The notes below the pieces were generated by a model. The model made no database searches. It saw only the letters and a program-made list of their open reading frames with translations, and was not told the DNA's origin. A program made the translations under genes and the position numbers. Positions 54,842 through 64,000 of a stretch of 64,000 bases of DNA are shown here, piece by piece; position 1 is the first letter of the stretch; each line of letters begins with the position of its first letter. The stretch comes from Lumbricus terrestris (Eukaryota > Annelida > Clitellata > Crassiclitellata > Lumbricidae). The stretch is from contig OX457038.1 of assembly GCA_949752735.1 (NCBI GenBank), positions 22,256,655 through 22,320,654 on the forward strand, written 5' to 3'.

Positions 54842-55717
54842 ATGTCAAAAAAATCTGCAAAGACAGACGAAACGACGGACATGGTTCTCGACGAAAAATC
54901 TCTAAACGCCATAACCTCCCGACTAACTGCGCTACTGAAACCTATGATGCAAGATATGGTCAAGCAAATGGCTCAAGAAGTTTCGACTGATCTAGCCAAC
55001 TCACTCACAATCTCACTCACTGCTTCGCTATCTTCCTCACTTACTGCTAAGATGGAGGATCTTGTCCAAGAAGTGAATGCCAAAAACTCTGAACATATTT
55101 CAGAACTGCAAGAGAAACTTAAATCAGTAGAAACCACCAATGCATCCCTCCGTCTGAAAGTGGAAGATATGGATCGTCACGAGAGACTCTCCAACCTAAT
55201 ATTTCACGGGATTCCAGAATCACCCTTGCACGATTCATCTAACGGATATGGAGCAGAGACTGATCGTTCACTTACCATGTCAATTGTACAAATCTGTAAG
55301 GATCGACTCAATCTTGCGATTTCACTACAAGACATCTCCACATCCCACCGGCTACCTTCTTCCAGCAAGTCGCTTACCAAACCAGTCATTGTCAGCTTTG
55401 TAACAAGACGGGTGCGGAACGAGGTGTACCAGGCAAGAAAGTTGTTACGGGCGAATACCTCATCCTCCCAGAATCAGTTAACTCGTCAACTCTACATCAA
55501 CGAACACCTATCCAGGAGCAATGCACAGATCTTCGCACTCGCTAGAAAGCTCCTGAAAGACAAGAAGATTAGCTCAACCTGGACCTTCGGAGGTACAGTC
55601 TTCGTGAAGCAAACAGACGCATCAACTGAAGTACCGAAGAAAATTCTCTCCCAAGAGGACCTTGCCACCTATTCCATAGTGCACGCACACATCCGATGCA
55701 ACTTATCGATCTTTTAG
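54842..55717 (+). CDS. CR1-like LINE ORF1 (coiled coil, RNA-binding protein), 291 aa
   Basis: The ATG at 54842 (MSKKSAKTDETTDMVLDEKS) is taken as start; a longer frame opens at 54800. The first part is rich in Ser, Thr and Leu, then a coiled coil (about residues 70-125: EDLVQEVNAK..ELQEKLKSVE..LRLKVEDMD) leads into RHERLSNLIFHGIPE, the junction seen in L1 ORF1-type proteins between coiled coil and RNA-binding fold. SFVTRRVRNEVYQARKLL and YINEHLSRSNAQIFALARKL belong to the C-terminal RNA-binding part. Such proteins bind the LINE RNA and form particles. It lies 1.17 kb ahead of ORF2. The frame is intact. Confidence 0.85.
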   Translation: MSKKSAKTDETTDMVLDEKSLNAITSRLTALLKPMMQDMVKQMAQEVSTDLANSLTISLTASLSSSLTAKMEDLVQEVNAKNSEHISELQEKLKSVETTNASLRLKVEDMDRHERLSNLIFHGIPESPLHDSSNGYGAETDRSLTMSIVQICKDRLNLAISLQDISTSHRLPSSSKSLTKPVIVSFVTRRVRNEVYQARKLLRANTSSSQNQLTRQLYINEHLSRSNAQIFALARKLLKDKKISSTWTFGGTVFVKQTDASTEVPKKILSQEDLATYSIVHAHIRCNLSIF

Positions 55718-56887
55718 CATGGCCTCCCTACAGCTGAGTACAATTTTCGCTATTCACCCCTGCTAACAAATGTTCAGCAAAACACCCTATGCTCTACATA
55801 ACCCGTACACTTCTATCATTACTTTTTTTGTCTTTTCTTTTTATTTTACTTTAAAAATAATTTTTTTCATGATGTTCTGCATTATGCAGGGTAAGCATAA
55901 ACTGCCTACTTTCTTTTTTTCCTTTTAAACTCTTATGTTAGTTGCATTATGCATAGCACGCAGGCTGCAGCTGCTCTAAATGCTGCAGATCTCTTACTTT
56001 TTCTTCATTTTAAATTTTTATGTTATTTGAATTACGCATAGCAAGCATGCTACAGCTGCTTTATTTTGTGATCTATGCACAGCACTGCAGTCCTTTTACA
56101 ATTTCAGGTTGAGTTAATCGGTTACTCACTCCCAGTCAACTCACCATTAGATGAACATCCTATCTTAGTTGTAATTCATAGTGCTTAGCATGACCTATCA
56201 GTGGACCGAAATGTCCAACCGTATTCTTTCTTGTAAACTGTTAGCACTGAGTGAACATTCTTGTGCCTCTTCAGAGGCATTGTAAATAACCTATACGAAC
56301 TAGCATTAGTAAATCACAATGCTCAATTTTTATTTGTCTGTGGACGATAATGCTCAATTGTCTTTTTATGTAAATTCACAGCTCAGGATCTGCGATCATT
56401 CTCATATTTAAAAAAAAGTCATAACTAATGTGCAATGTAACTATGTTAGTGCAATAGTATTTGTAACTAACTGCGAAGTAACATTAATGCATTGGATAAG
56501 AGAAGTGCTTATCTATTGATCAACTATAAACATGATTACATGAATGCAATCTGTTTACTAAACAATCTTTGACTATCATATAGCCGAGGTTCCGCCTAAC
56601 TTTCTAAAAATGATATACTGGATGTGTACACTTTACCTAGTCTTATAAAAGTACTCTCTTCTGTTGATTATTTTGCATCGTCGACAGTTTCGACCGTGGG
56701 ATATGAGATTGTATCTGGGGGATTTTTGTGAATTGTTTCACTTCATCTTCTCCTATCTTATTGGAGCTTTCTCCTTTCTCTTCTCTCTCTTCTCTTCGCT
56801 TGTCTTCACTCATCTGTGCTACTCTTTCTGTTTCTCTTCTTCTCTCGCCTCTTTAATTACCTTCTGTTGATTGTTCCTTAGCTGTTA
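55718..56887 (+). other. spacer between LINE ORF1 and ORF2
   Basis: 1.17 kb, T-rich, without coding. GCATTATGCA-type words recur at 55880-56050 (about every 60-90 bp), a worn repeat. Unusually long for a LINE spacer; it may hold an internal promoter, but none was seen. Confidence 0.6.
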
Positions 56888-58870
56888 ATGACCTCTGCTA
56901 AACTGAATGAACATTACTGTGCTTGCTGCATGTGCGCGCATCCGATAGATCATGGGGATGGGCCCTGTGATTGTACCCAATGTGGTAGATCTTTTCATGC
57001 AGGCTGTGTGGGCCTCCCCAACCCTACTCCTCCAAGTTGGCTATGCCATGAATGTAACTCTCTCTTACCTATAAAACCTACAAATGCTACTGCTCATTTA
57101 GACCCCACCAGGCTTAGCACAGGAACTGGAACTGTAACTGAACCACCTTCACCCACTACAGAGGCTCCCAGGGCTGACAAACTTCCAAGACTTCAAATAA
57201 TAGAGACAGAAGACACCAATAGACATCTCACTAATAATGCTGACCTTGACCCTGACACCAATTATATTTCCAACCTTTTAAAAGACTGTGAATACTACGG
57301 ACCCTCTCAACTTTCTCATAAATTCAACACGGCCGCTACTTCATTCACAATTATGCATATCAATTGCAGAAGTTTAATCCCTAAGCTGCTTGAGATACAG
57401 CTGCTGTTACAGCAGCTACCTGTCAGTGTGCTGACTGTAACTGAAACTTGGTTAACTGAAATTACGGCTGCTTCTGTTACCATCCCGGGATACCAGTTTG
57501 TCTATGTAAACAGGGAAGTGAGTGGGGGTGGAGGGGTTGGTGCTTTCATCAGAACTGACTTGGACTTCAGATTAGTATCCAATGCCAGCTCTTCAAAAGA
57601 GTTCGAATCTATATTTATAAATATAATATGTAAGAAAAGCGTGGACATTTTAATCGGCACTATCTACCGTCCACCTGGCTTCAACCTGAACCGATTTAAC
57701 TTAGACTTCGAGTTACTAATTGGCTCCTTAACTAATAGAAGACAAAGGGATAAAAAGATATTTTTAACTGGTGACTTTAATATAAACCTATTATCATCCA
57801 CTGTCCACGTAGCCACCCAAGACTTTATGGACTGCCTGTCAACTCATCACTTTCTTCCTTTAATTCTACGTCCGACTAGGATCACTGCTACAACTAGTAC
57901 ACTTATTGACAACATTTTCACTAATGCTCCTGATCTTGTCACTGAATCAGCAATCCTAATTAATGACATCTCTGACCATCTACCAATTATCACCTGGATA
58001 GATAACATAACTGATACTACTACTTATCCAGGATTGGCTGATATGACCAGGACATCCACGCCAGAAAACATTCTAACCTTTAAAAACCTAATCACAAATG
58101 TCGACTGGAGTACGGTCTACCTTAACTGCAAGGAAAACAACACTAACTTAGCTTACACAGCTTTCTTAAGTGAAATCACATCTAATTATACCCAGGCCTT
58201 CCCCTTAAAACCTAAGAAAACCTCCAAAAAATGCACTTTTAAACACCCGTGGATGACCTCTGGCCTGCTAAGGTCAATAAATAAAAAGGAAAAACTCTAC
58301 ATCAATTATATTAAGAACCCCACACCTGAAAATAAACTTACTTTTACTAATTATCGCAATAAATATAAAAATATCCGCATCAGACTAGAACAAGATTACT
58401 ATGCAAGTGAATTCAGCAGGCACAGTAATGACATTAAGAAAACTTGGCAAATAATTAAAACCATTATTAACGTTGATGACAGAAATTCACACATTAAAGA
58501 AATACTTATTAACGAGGACCCAATTAATGACCCAGAGCAAATAGCTGAAATCTTTAACTCCTACTTTGTAAATTTACCTAAATCCTTATCACTAAAAATT
58601 CCGCCATCTAGCAACTCCTTCCACAGCTTCATGCCCCCTTCAACCTTGAATTCTCTTGTTATTCTACCAACGGATACTCATGAAATACTATCTATCAATA
58701 AAACCCTCAAAAAAACCTATAGCTCTGGACCAGATGACCTCAGTCCCCAGATACTGGCCCCCTTGCTGGACCTTATGGCTTCTCCACTTGCCGAAATAAT
58801 AAACTGTTCTCTCAGAAATGGAGAGGTACCCTCTGAAATTAAATTAGCAAAAATAATTACCAATACATAA
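56888..58870 (+). CDS. CR1-like LINE ORF2, part 1: PHD finger, APE endonuclease, start of RT
   Basis: It starts MTSAKLNEHYCACCMCAHPI. A PHD-type finger (about residues 11-56: C..C..C.C..C...H..C...WLCHEC) comes first. The APE-type endonuclease that nicks the target follows, about residues 150-365: HINCRSLIPK, TVTETWL, GTIYRPPGF, LTGDFNINLL, TLIDNIFTNAP, ISDHLPI, with the catalytic E, D, N, D and H in place. Then PWMTSGLLRSI, SGPDDLSPQILAPL and EVPSEIKLAKI begin the RT. The frame ends at 58870 because of one extra base at about 58859; after it the RT continues in the next frame. Confidence 0.92.
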   Translation: MTSAKLNEHYCACCMCAHPIDHGDGPCDCTQCGRSFHAGCVGLPNPTPPSWLCHECNSLLPIKPTNATAHLDPTRLSTGTGTVTEPPSPTTEAPRADKLPRLQIIETEDTNRHLTNNADLDPDTNYISNLLKDCEYYGPSQLSHKFNTAATSFTIMHINCRSLIPKLLEIQLLLQQLPVSVLTVTETWLTEITAASVTIPGYQFVYVNREVSGGGGVGAFIRTDLDFRLVSNASSSKEFESIFINIICKKSVDILIGTIYRPPGFNLNRFNLDFELLIGSLTNRRQRDKKIFLTGDFNINLLSSTVHVATQDFMDCLSTHHFLPLILRPTRITATTSTLIDNIFTNAPDLVTESAILINDISDHLPIITWIDNITDTTTYPGLADMTRTSTPENILTFKNLITNVDWSTVYLNCKENNTNLAYTAFLSEITSNYTQAFPLKPKKTSKKCTFKHPWMTSGLLRSINKKEKLYINYIKNPTPENKLTFTNYRNKYKNIRIRLEQDYYASEFSRHSNDIKKTWQIIKTIINVDDRNSHIKEILINEDPINDPEQIAEIFNSYFVNLPKSLSLKIPPSSNSFHSFMPPSTLNSLVILPTDTHEILSINKTLKKTYSSGPDDLSPQILAPLLDLMASPLAEIINCSLRNGEVPSEIKLAKIITNT

Positions 58871-60200
58871 ACAAGGTAACAGAACTGAAATATCCAATTA
58901 TAGACCTATCTCAATCCTACCTTTCTTCTCTAAATTTTTTGAAAAAATAATGTACGATCGACTATTTTCTTTTATAACCCACAATAATCTTATGTACCCC
59001 CTTCAACACGGATTCCAGCCTGGCCATTCCACCTCTATGTCACTACTGGACATACAGGATAAAATATCTCAAGCTATGGACAATAAAGAATTCTCGTTGG
59101 GAATATTTTTGGATCTCGCTAAAGCCTTCGATACCGTGGACCACAAAATATTGTTACATAAGCTGGAGCACTACGGAGTAAGAAATGCGGCTCTCAATTG
59201 GTTTAAAAGTTACTTGAATAACCACTACCAACAAGTCTTATGCAATGGTAAATTATCTACCTTCCAACTAATTATGTTTGGTGTTCCCCAGGGCTCGATA
59301 CTAGGACCCCTACTATTTTTAATATACATCAATGACCTTCCCAACTCGACTAGTATACTAAGATTTATCCTATTTGCAGATGATACCAATGCATTCCTAT
59401 CCAATGCTTCTTATGACGAACTGATCTCAATGGCAAATGAAGAGCTTATCAAAACTAGTGACTGGTTCAAATCCAACAAGCTATCACTCAACATATCCAA
59501 AACTAATTGCATTATATTTAGATCCAGTAAGAAATTAATTCCCGTCTCGAGCCGGAAACTAGTAATAGATGACATGGCAATTCCTTCTGTCTCCTCCTCA
59601 AAGTTTCTTGGAGTCCATGTTGACGAGCATCTGAAATGGAATATACACATAGCTGAAATCTCAAAAAAAGTCTCTAAAAGCATTGGAATAATTAAACGTA
59701 TAGCATACTTACTCCCGCCCTATATACTAAAAAACCTGTACTTTACTCTGATTTACCCCTATTTTACTTATTGTAATTTCATCTGGACCTCAACCTACGA
59801 ATCCCATATGACTAGCTTGAAAATACTCCAAAAGAAAGCCATCAGACTCATAACCAGATCGCCTATTAATGCCCACACTAAACCTCTATTTTTAGAACTT
59901 AACCTACTTAACATCAGTCAAATCAAATTTACCCAAACATCCGAATTTATGTATAAATTCCATAATGGACTCCTCCCACCCTGTTTTATATCCTACTTTA
60001 AAAAAACCGAGCATTCCATTGCAACCAGAAATAAGCGGGACTACATAAGCATTTATCCCAGAACCAACACACGCAAATTTTCTATCAAATACCAAGGACC
60101 CTTAATATGGAACAGTCTACCTCCTTGTCTGAAGATCGACATGGCATTCACTCAATTCAAACGTCTGATGCGTGCGCATGCAAGGGAAAATGTTATATAA
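58860..60200 (+). CDS. CR1-like LINE ORF2, part 2: reverse transcriptase
   Basis: From 58860 the frame reads PIHKQGNRTEISNYRPISIL, then HGFQPGHSTSMSLL, motif A GIFLDLAKAFDTVDH, motif B MFGVPQGSILGPLLF, motif C LRFILFADDTNAF, LSLNISKTNCIIF, FLGVHVDEHLKWNIHI, and the C-terminal LKILQKKAIRLITRS and GPLIWNSLPPCLK. All catalytic residues are present and no stop is seen to 60200. The single base at 58859 is the only break found in the element, so it was active recently, or the base is an assembly error. Confidence 0.92.
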   Translation, partial: PIHKQGNRTEISNYRPISILPFFSKFFEKIMYDRLFSFITHNNLMYPLQHGFQPGHSTSMSLLDIQDKISQAMDNKEFSLGIFLDLAKAFDTVDHKILLHKLEHYGVRNAALNWFKSYLNNHYQQVLCNGKLSTFQLIMFGVPQGSILGPLLFLIYINDLPNSTSILRFILFADDTNAFLSNASYDELISMANEELIKTSDWFKSNKLSLNISKTNCIIFRSSKKLIPVSSRKLVIDDMAIPSVSSSKFLGVHVDEHLKWNIHIAEISKKVSKSIGIIKRIAYLLPPYILKNLYFTLIYPYFTYCNFIWTSTYESHMTSLKILQKKAIRLITRSPINAHTKPLFLELNLLNISQIKFTQTSEFMYKFHNGLLPPCFISYFKKTEHSIATRNKRDYISIYPRTNTRKFSIKYQGPLIWNSLPPCLKIDMAFTQFKRLMRAHARENVI

Positions 60201-60624
60201 ATTGTTATAATGTTATATAAAACTAATTATTGATGTTGGCTGTTGGTTAAATAGTGGCTTTTTGATTCTTTTCTCTCTTTTCTTCTTCTTCTTCCTCTTC
60301 TGTCTTCTCTTTTATGTTTCGTTGTGGTTATAGTTTATTCCCTCGTGTCACCACCATGACCCACTCAACTACATCCAAGTCTCCCACCTGTTCTATCAAC
60401 AAACGTCATTTATCCATCATCTTTGCAATGAATAATCATGCACATAGGGCCCCTACCTAGCGGGATCTTCCCTTCTGGGGCTCCTATTGTTTCCCTCTAA
60501 TACTAATCCTATAACTTGTAATTATAAAAATTATCTACTTTTTTTCTTCACTACATATGCATAACAAAATGTGGAACTGTTGTATTTTTCTTTTGTGGGA
60601 ACAATAAACTTGACTTGACTTGAC
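60201..60624 (+). other. 3' UTR and (TTGAC)n tail of the CR1-like LINE
   Basis: A pyrimidine-rich stretch, then AACAATAAACTTGACTTGAC up to 60624, where the next LINE begins abruptly. AATAAA is in the tail. Confidence 0.75.
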
Positions 60625-61095
60625 TACCAACTGCGGATAGATCAAAGATGGGAAGAGGTGATGAAGGAGAGAATAGAGGGAATTGAGGAAGAATGGAACA
60701 AAGTAAAAAGCGTAATACAAGAAACATCAGAGGAAATACTGGGGTACAAAAAGGGACAGGGGCGAGCAGAATGGCTATTGGAGAAGACACTGGAGCTCAT
60801 GGACGAGAGAAGAAAATACAAATGCAAGAGAATGAAGAGTGCAGACATGGCGAAACATCATAACAACCTATGCCGCATGGTCAAGAAAAGTGCCAAAGAG
60901 AACAAAGAAATGTTCATAGGAGAAATATGCAGTGGGGTGGAAAAGGATAGAGCCAGTAACAAAATTAGAGCGGTGTACGAGGGTGTAAGAAGAATCACAC
61001 AGACGCACGCCCCGAGGGTTGGTGCAATCAAGTACAAACACGGCAAAATACTTACTGAACCGGAGGATGTTAAGGAAAGGTGGAGGGAATACTTT
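60625..61095 (+). pseudogene. LINE (same family as 1-622), region before RT
   Basis: The plus strand reads YQLRIDQRWEEVMKERIEGI, LLEKTLELMDERRKYK, NNLCRMVKKSAKENK, RRITQTHAPRVGAIK and KERWREYF, the linker between endonuclease and RT in this LINE family. It begins exactly behind the tail of the CR1-like LINE and is cut at 61095 by an insert; it resumes at 61659. Confidence 0.85.
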
Positions 61096-61166
61096 TGTGG
61101 TATAGGGTCTGACTCATAGGCCTAATATAAGACAGGAGGAAGTCACGGATAGATAAGAAGAGGTGA

Positions 61167-61264
<98 letters not shown>

Positions 61265-61658
61265 AAGGCAGAGTACAAACTGACTACAGGCCAAGAACAG
61301 GCAAAGAGGTTAAGATCAGACCTGGAGGTTGCCTGGCAACGGAGTCAGGGATGCAGAGGAGTCAGCCTGACTAAAAATACCACAGCCAAAAGGAGCACTA
61401 TATAAAAGGGGGCAGAACAAAGCGGACCAGTCAGAGCGGGCATAGTCAACAACAGCAACGGTCAGTTCGTGAGTCGTGCAGTCAGCGAGTCGAGGAGTTG
61501 CCCGTCTAGACTCGAGGTCACCAGAGTCGTTGCAACCGCCATGTACATCGTGACAATGTCTTCTTCTGAATAAATCATTGAAAACGTTCGTGACTTGTTT
61601 CCCTTCCTCCTGCTATCAACTACCTCGTACTAGCCGAACAGTAAGGAGAGGCCCTGCA
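61096..61658 (+). mobile_element. solo-LTR-like insertion
   Basis: 563 bp split the LINE frame between WREYF and DRLYNDPNETDD. It starts TGTGG and ends near CA, holds a TATA box (CTATATAAAAGGGGG, 61398), a likely start region, AATAAA at 61571, and (ACAG)n(GA)n at 61171-61260. This layout fits a solo LTR of about 560 bp. The flanks are ACTTT and ACCTT/CCTTG, so the 5-bp duplication is inexact. Confidence 0.65.
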
Positions 61659-63030
61659 CCTTGATAGATTGTATAATGACCCAAACGAGACAGATGACAG
61701 CTACTTGGAGAATATTGAGGAGATGAAGAACATGGAAGATCTACCGGCATTGGGAGAGGACGAGGTAGAAGCCACCATCCACAGAATGAAGCATAGAAAA
61801 GCTCTGGGACTAGACAACATTACAACAGAAGAAATACAGGCAAGAACGGCAGGAAATGGAATTAAGATCATGCACAGGTTGTGTCAAGCGGTGTGGGAAA
61901 GAGAAGAGGTACCCTCGGAATGGAAGCGATCAATTGTCATACCCATTCATAAGAAAAAAGACAAGCTGGAGTGTACAAACTATAGAGGGATAAGCCTACT
62001 CTGCAAGGTGTTTTCAACGATCATATTACAGAGGATCAGGAAGAGGACTGACGAGATCCTGTCGGAGGCTCAAGCCGGATTTAGAGTAAATAGAAGTACA
62101 ATAGACCAAATCTTCACCCTGAGGCAACTGGCAGAAAGTACGAAGAATTTGGGAAGGAACTATATGTATGCCATATAGACTTTCGGAAAGCCTTCGACAG
62201 TGTATGGAGGAAAGGATTGTGGAAGGTCATGAGACACTATGGATACCCAGAGAAGATTGTGAGGACATTGGAGAATGCATATAAGGATACCTTCAGCGCT
62301 GTAAGGGTAAATGGTGAACTCTCGGACTGGTTTGAGACCGTGGTGGGAGTACTGCAGGGATGCGTCCTGTCACCTTACTCTTCAACATATTCCTGGAGTT
62401 GATCATGGCTGCGGCCCTGAATGGAATGGAGGAGGGGTGGTGATTGGAGGAGAGGTTATAGGAGACCTGAGGTTCGCGGATGACATATCACTGTTGGCAG
62501 AACAAGCAAAGGGCTTACAGGAATTACTGACAAGGGTAGTGGAAGTGAGTCACAAGATGGGAATGGCAATTGTCACGAAAACAGAAAGCCAACTTCTGGG
62601 AGGCGAAACCGGAGATAAGAGGTTTCGACTGGAGGCAGATGGGCAGCAACTTGTACAGACGGATAGCTTTGTCTATCTGGGGGGAAACATCAGCACGCAG
62701 GGAGGATCAGAGAAGGATGTGGAAAGAAGAATTGGAATAGCGAGAGGAATATGGCAGGCACTGGGGAAAATATGGAGCGCAAAGGAAATAAGCAGAAGCA
62801 CAAAGATCAAGATGTACGAAACGTTGGCTAAGCGCATTGCTGTACAATTCCGAGACCTGGACACTGAGGGAGACACAGAAACAACGACTACATTTGTTCG
62901 AGATGGCCTGTCTACGAAAGATAGAGGGAGTTTCAAGAAAAGATAAAATACGAAACGCGGTCATATACAAAAGATTAAACATCCGGAAAGGCATAGTGAG
63001 CAGAATACAGAACAGACTAGGGCATAGCCG
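61659..63030 (+). pseudogene. LINE RT (same family as 1-622), frameshifted
   Basis: The plus strand reads EVEATIHRMKHRKALGLD, EVPSEWKRSIVIPIHKKKD, FSTIILQRIRKR, EAQAGFRVNRSTIDQIFTLR, then after a shift near 62170 DFRKAFDSVW (motif A), VVGVLQGCVLSP (motif B), after another shift GDLRFADDISLLAEQ (motif C), FVYLGGNISTQGGSEKDVER, and LYNSETWTLRETQKQRLHLF. Breaks near 62170, 62385 and 62835. It ends about 63030. Confidence 0.88.
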
Positions 63031-63125
63031 GGTGCTGATCCGGATAACCGGAAATGCCGGGTGCTGATCCGGATAACCGGAAATGCCGGGTATTTGACAC
63101 CCGGCAGATAACCGGACCCGGTGAT
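63024..63125. repeat. 31-bp tandem duplication with CCGG palindromes
   Basis: GCCGGGTGCTGATCCGGATA, then ACCGGAAAT, occurs twice in a row (about 63028 and 63057), followed by more GGATAACCGG/CCGGTTAT-like words. It marks the break behind the LINE. Confidence 0.75.
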
Positions 63126-63455
63126 GAAAGGTGTTCCAGGCCGGGTGGTAATTATGAATAGCATACCACACATCAAAGGGCTTAACAACTAACCTGCAAA
63201 ATCTCCCAGCTGCATTATAGTACAATGAACAGACAATCACAGAACAAACAGCCTGATGATGGTTGCTTTATTAGACTATCCTATTTCAAACAGCCTACCA
63301 GCACCAGGATGAGGAAAGAGGAGGAGGAGAGTTTGTATCACCCTCTTCCATGCTGTCTTTCCTCCTCTTCCTTCTCCTCTTTCTCTTCTACTAGTACTAC
63401 CCCTTCCTGAGAGGAACAGTGGTAGACCCTGTGAAGGAGAAGAGGAATGGGAATA

Positions 63456-63504
<49 letters not shown>

Positions 63505-64000
63505 ATATTAGAAGAGTGCTTTCTCTTGCTGCTTTTTCCCCTCCCCTTCCTTTTCTTCCTGCTGCTTGGCTGTTTGAAATATCTAACAGGGAAGAGAAAG
63601 GAGATGATGAAAGAGAGGGAGGAACACTGGTAGAAGGTGAAGGAGTATAAGAAGGGGAAAGAATGTGTATAACTATATATGTATATACACATGCATAGTG
63701 CTGCTCACTGACCATAGCTATATAGGTCGGCCAGTGGTCATCTGTCATTAATCCCTTATCTTTAAAGCCTGTTTGGTCTGTCAGTGTCACACCCTCATTC
63801 AAGTAAGAGAGACTAGGACTTGTCAGAATGGATACCTTCCACCTGTTGATGTGATTCTATGCAGCCAAGCTTAATAGGCCCTTTCTAATATGACTATGGC
63901 TACATCTCACAGATGAAGGGATGGTGCACTTTGAAATATATCTACTTGGACTGCATGAACCACAGAAACAGGACTGTTTATCAAATGGGCCTCTGACACC
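63126..64000. other. no confident gene; (TA)n at 63458-63498
   Basis: A short exact (TA)n run, purine/pyrimidine-rich blocks around it (GAGGAGGA, CTCCTCTT, which can pair), and near 63909 an acceptor-like CTCACAG followed by an open stretch to the window end. I cannot name a product. Confidence 0.4.

Noticed and set aside
63458..63650. Frames rich in Tyr/Ile across 63.4-63.7 kb
   Set aside because: They are translations of the (TA)n run and its flanks.
63909..64000. Possible exon after CTCACAG near the right edge
   Set aside because: An acceptor-like word and a short open stretch only; no product recognised and the window ends.
1..64000. CRISPR arrays, bacterial operons, phage genes or toxin systems
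   Set aside because: No direct-repeat and unique-spacer pattern, no prokaryotic gene layout; the tandem arrays found have no spacers and lie at transposon ends.

Overview
The window is nuclear DNA from an animal: AT-rich, with spliced exons and a very high load of eukaryotic transposons. No bacterial genes, operons, CRISPR arrays or rRNA genes were seen. The element mix (CR1/L2-type, RTE-type and RLE-type LINEs, hAT, piggyBac, mariner, Helitron and DUF7869-type elements, tRNA-headed SINEs) and the strong excess of the octamer TAGGCCTA suggest a marine invertebrate, perhaps a deuterostome. The taxon is an inference, not a reading.

The one host gene I recognise with confidence is coq4 (coenzyme Q biosynthesis), on the minus strand. 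Three exons, at 25695-25791, 17307-17409 and 945-1168, have matching splice phases and encode the conserved middle of the protein, including the HDxxHx11E metal motif. The first exon was not found in the window, and the last lies left of base 1. The two introns between these exons (8.3 and 16.1 kb) are packed with mobile elements.

Layout. 0-0.6 kb: LINE end. 0.9-1.2 kb: coq4 exon. 2.1-7.0 kb: two copies of an RLE-type LINE embedded in (ATT)n, one with an intact 990-residue ORF. 7.5-8.5 kb: RTE-type LINE end. 9.0-9.8 kb: transposon with minisatellite termini (E1). 11.2-13.5 kb: TIR element L. 15.4-16.4 kb: piggyBac remnant. 17.3 kb: coq4 exon. 19.0-21.8 kb: element D with ~120-bp repeats. 22.3-25.5 kb: RNase H-bearing LINE split by element H. 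25.7 kb: coq4 exon. 27.6-30.3 kb: hAT-like element F containing a mariner, which contains a Helitron. 31-35 kb: Harbinger-like MITE and LINE ends. 35.3-38.3 kb: spliced, frameshifted DUF7869 transposase-like gene. 39.2-40.4 kb: Helitron-like element with a tandem array. 40.6-42.4 kb: SINEs and a hAT MITE. 42.5-53.7 kb: a six-level nest of insertions. 54.8-60.6 kb: nearly complete two-ORF CR1-like LINE with a PHD finger and one frameshift. 60.6-63.0 kb: another LINE split by a solo-LTR-like insert.

The most notable signal is a set of three elements (E1 9043-9832, E2 45332-47813, E3 48298-49217). Each has a 9-bp target-site duplication and a GG(T)-type tip, and each inverted terminus is built from tandem short units carrying a GACA core. 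The unit differs between elements. E2 sits inside a LINE reading frame and its target duplication fits that frame exactly. The 42.5-53.7 kb nest can be ordered in time from exact target-site duplications: LINE K, then hAT-like A, then B, then LINE J, then E2 and I, then N and E3 inside those.
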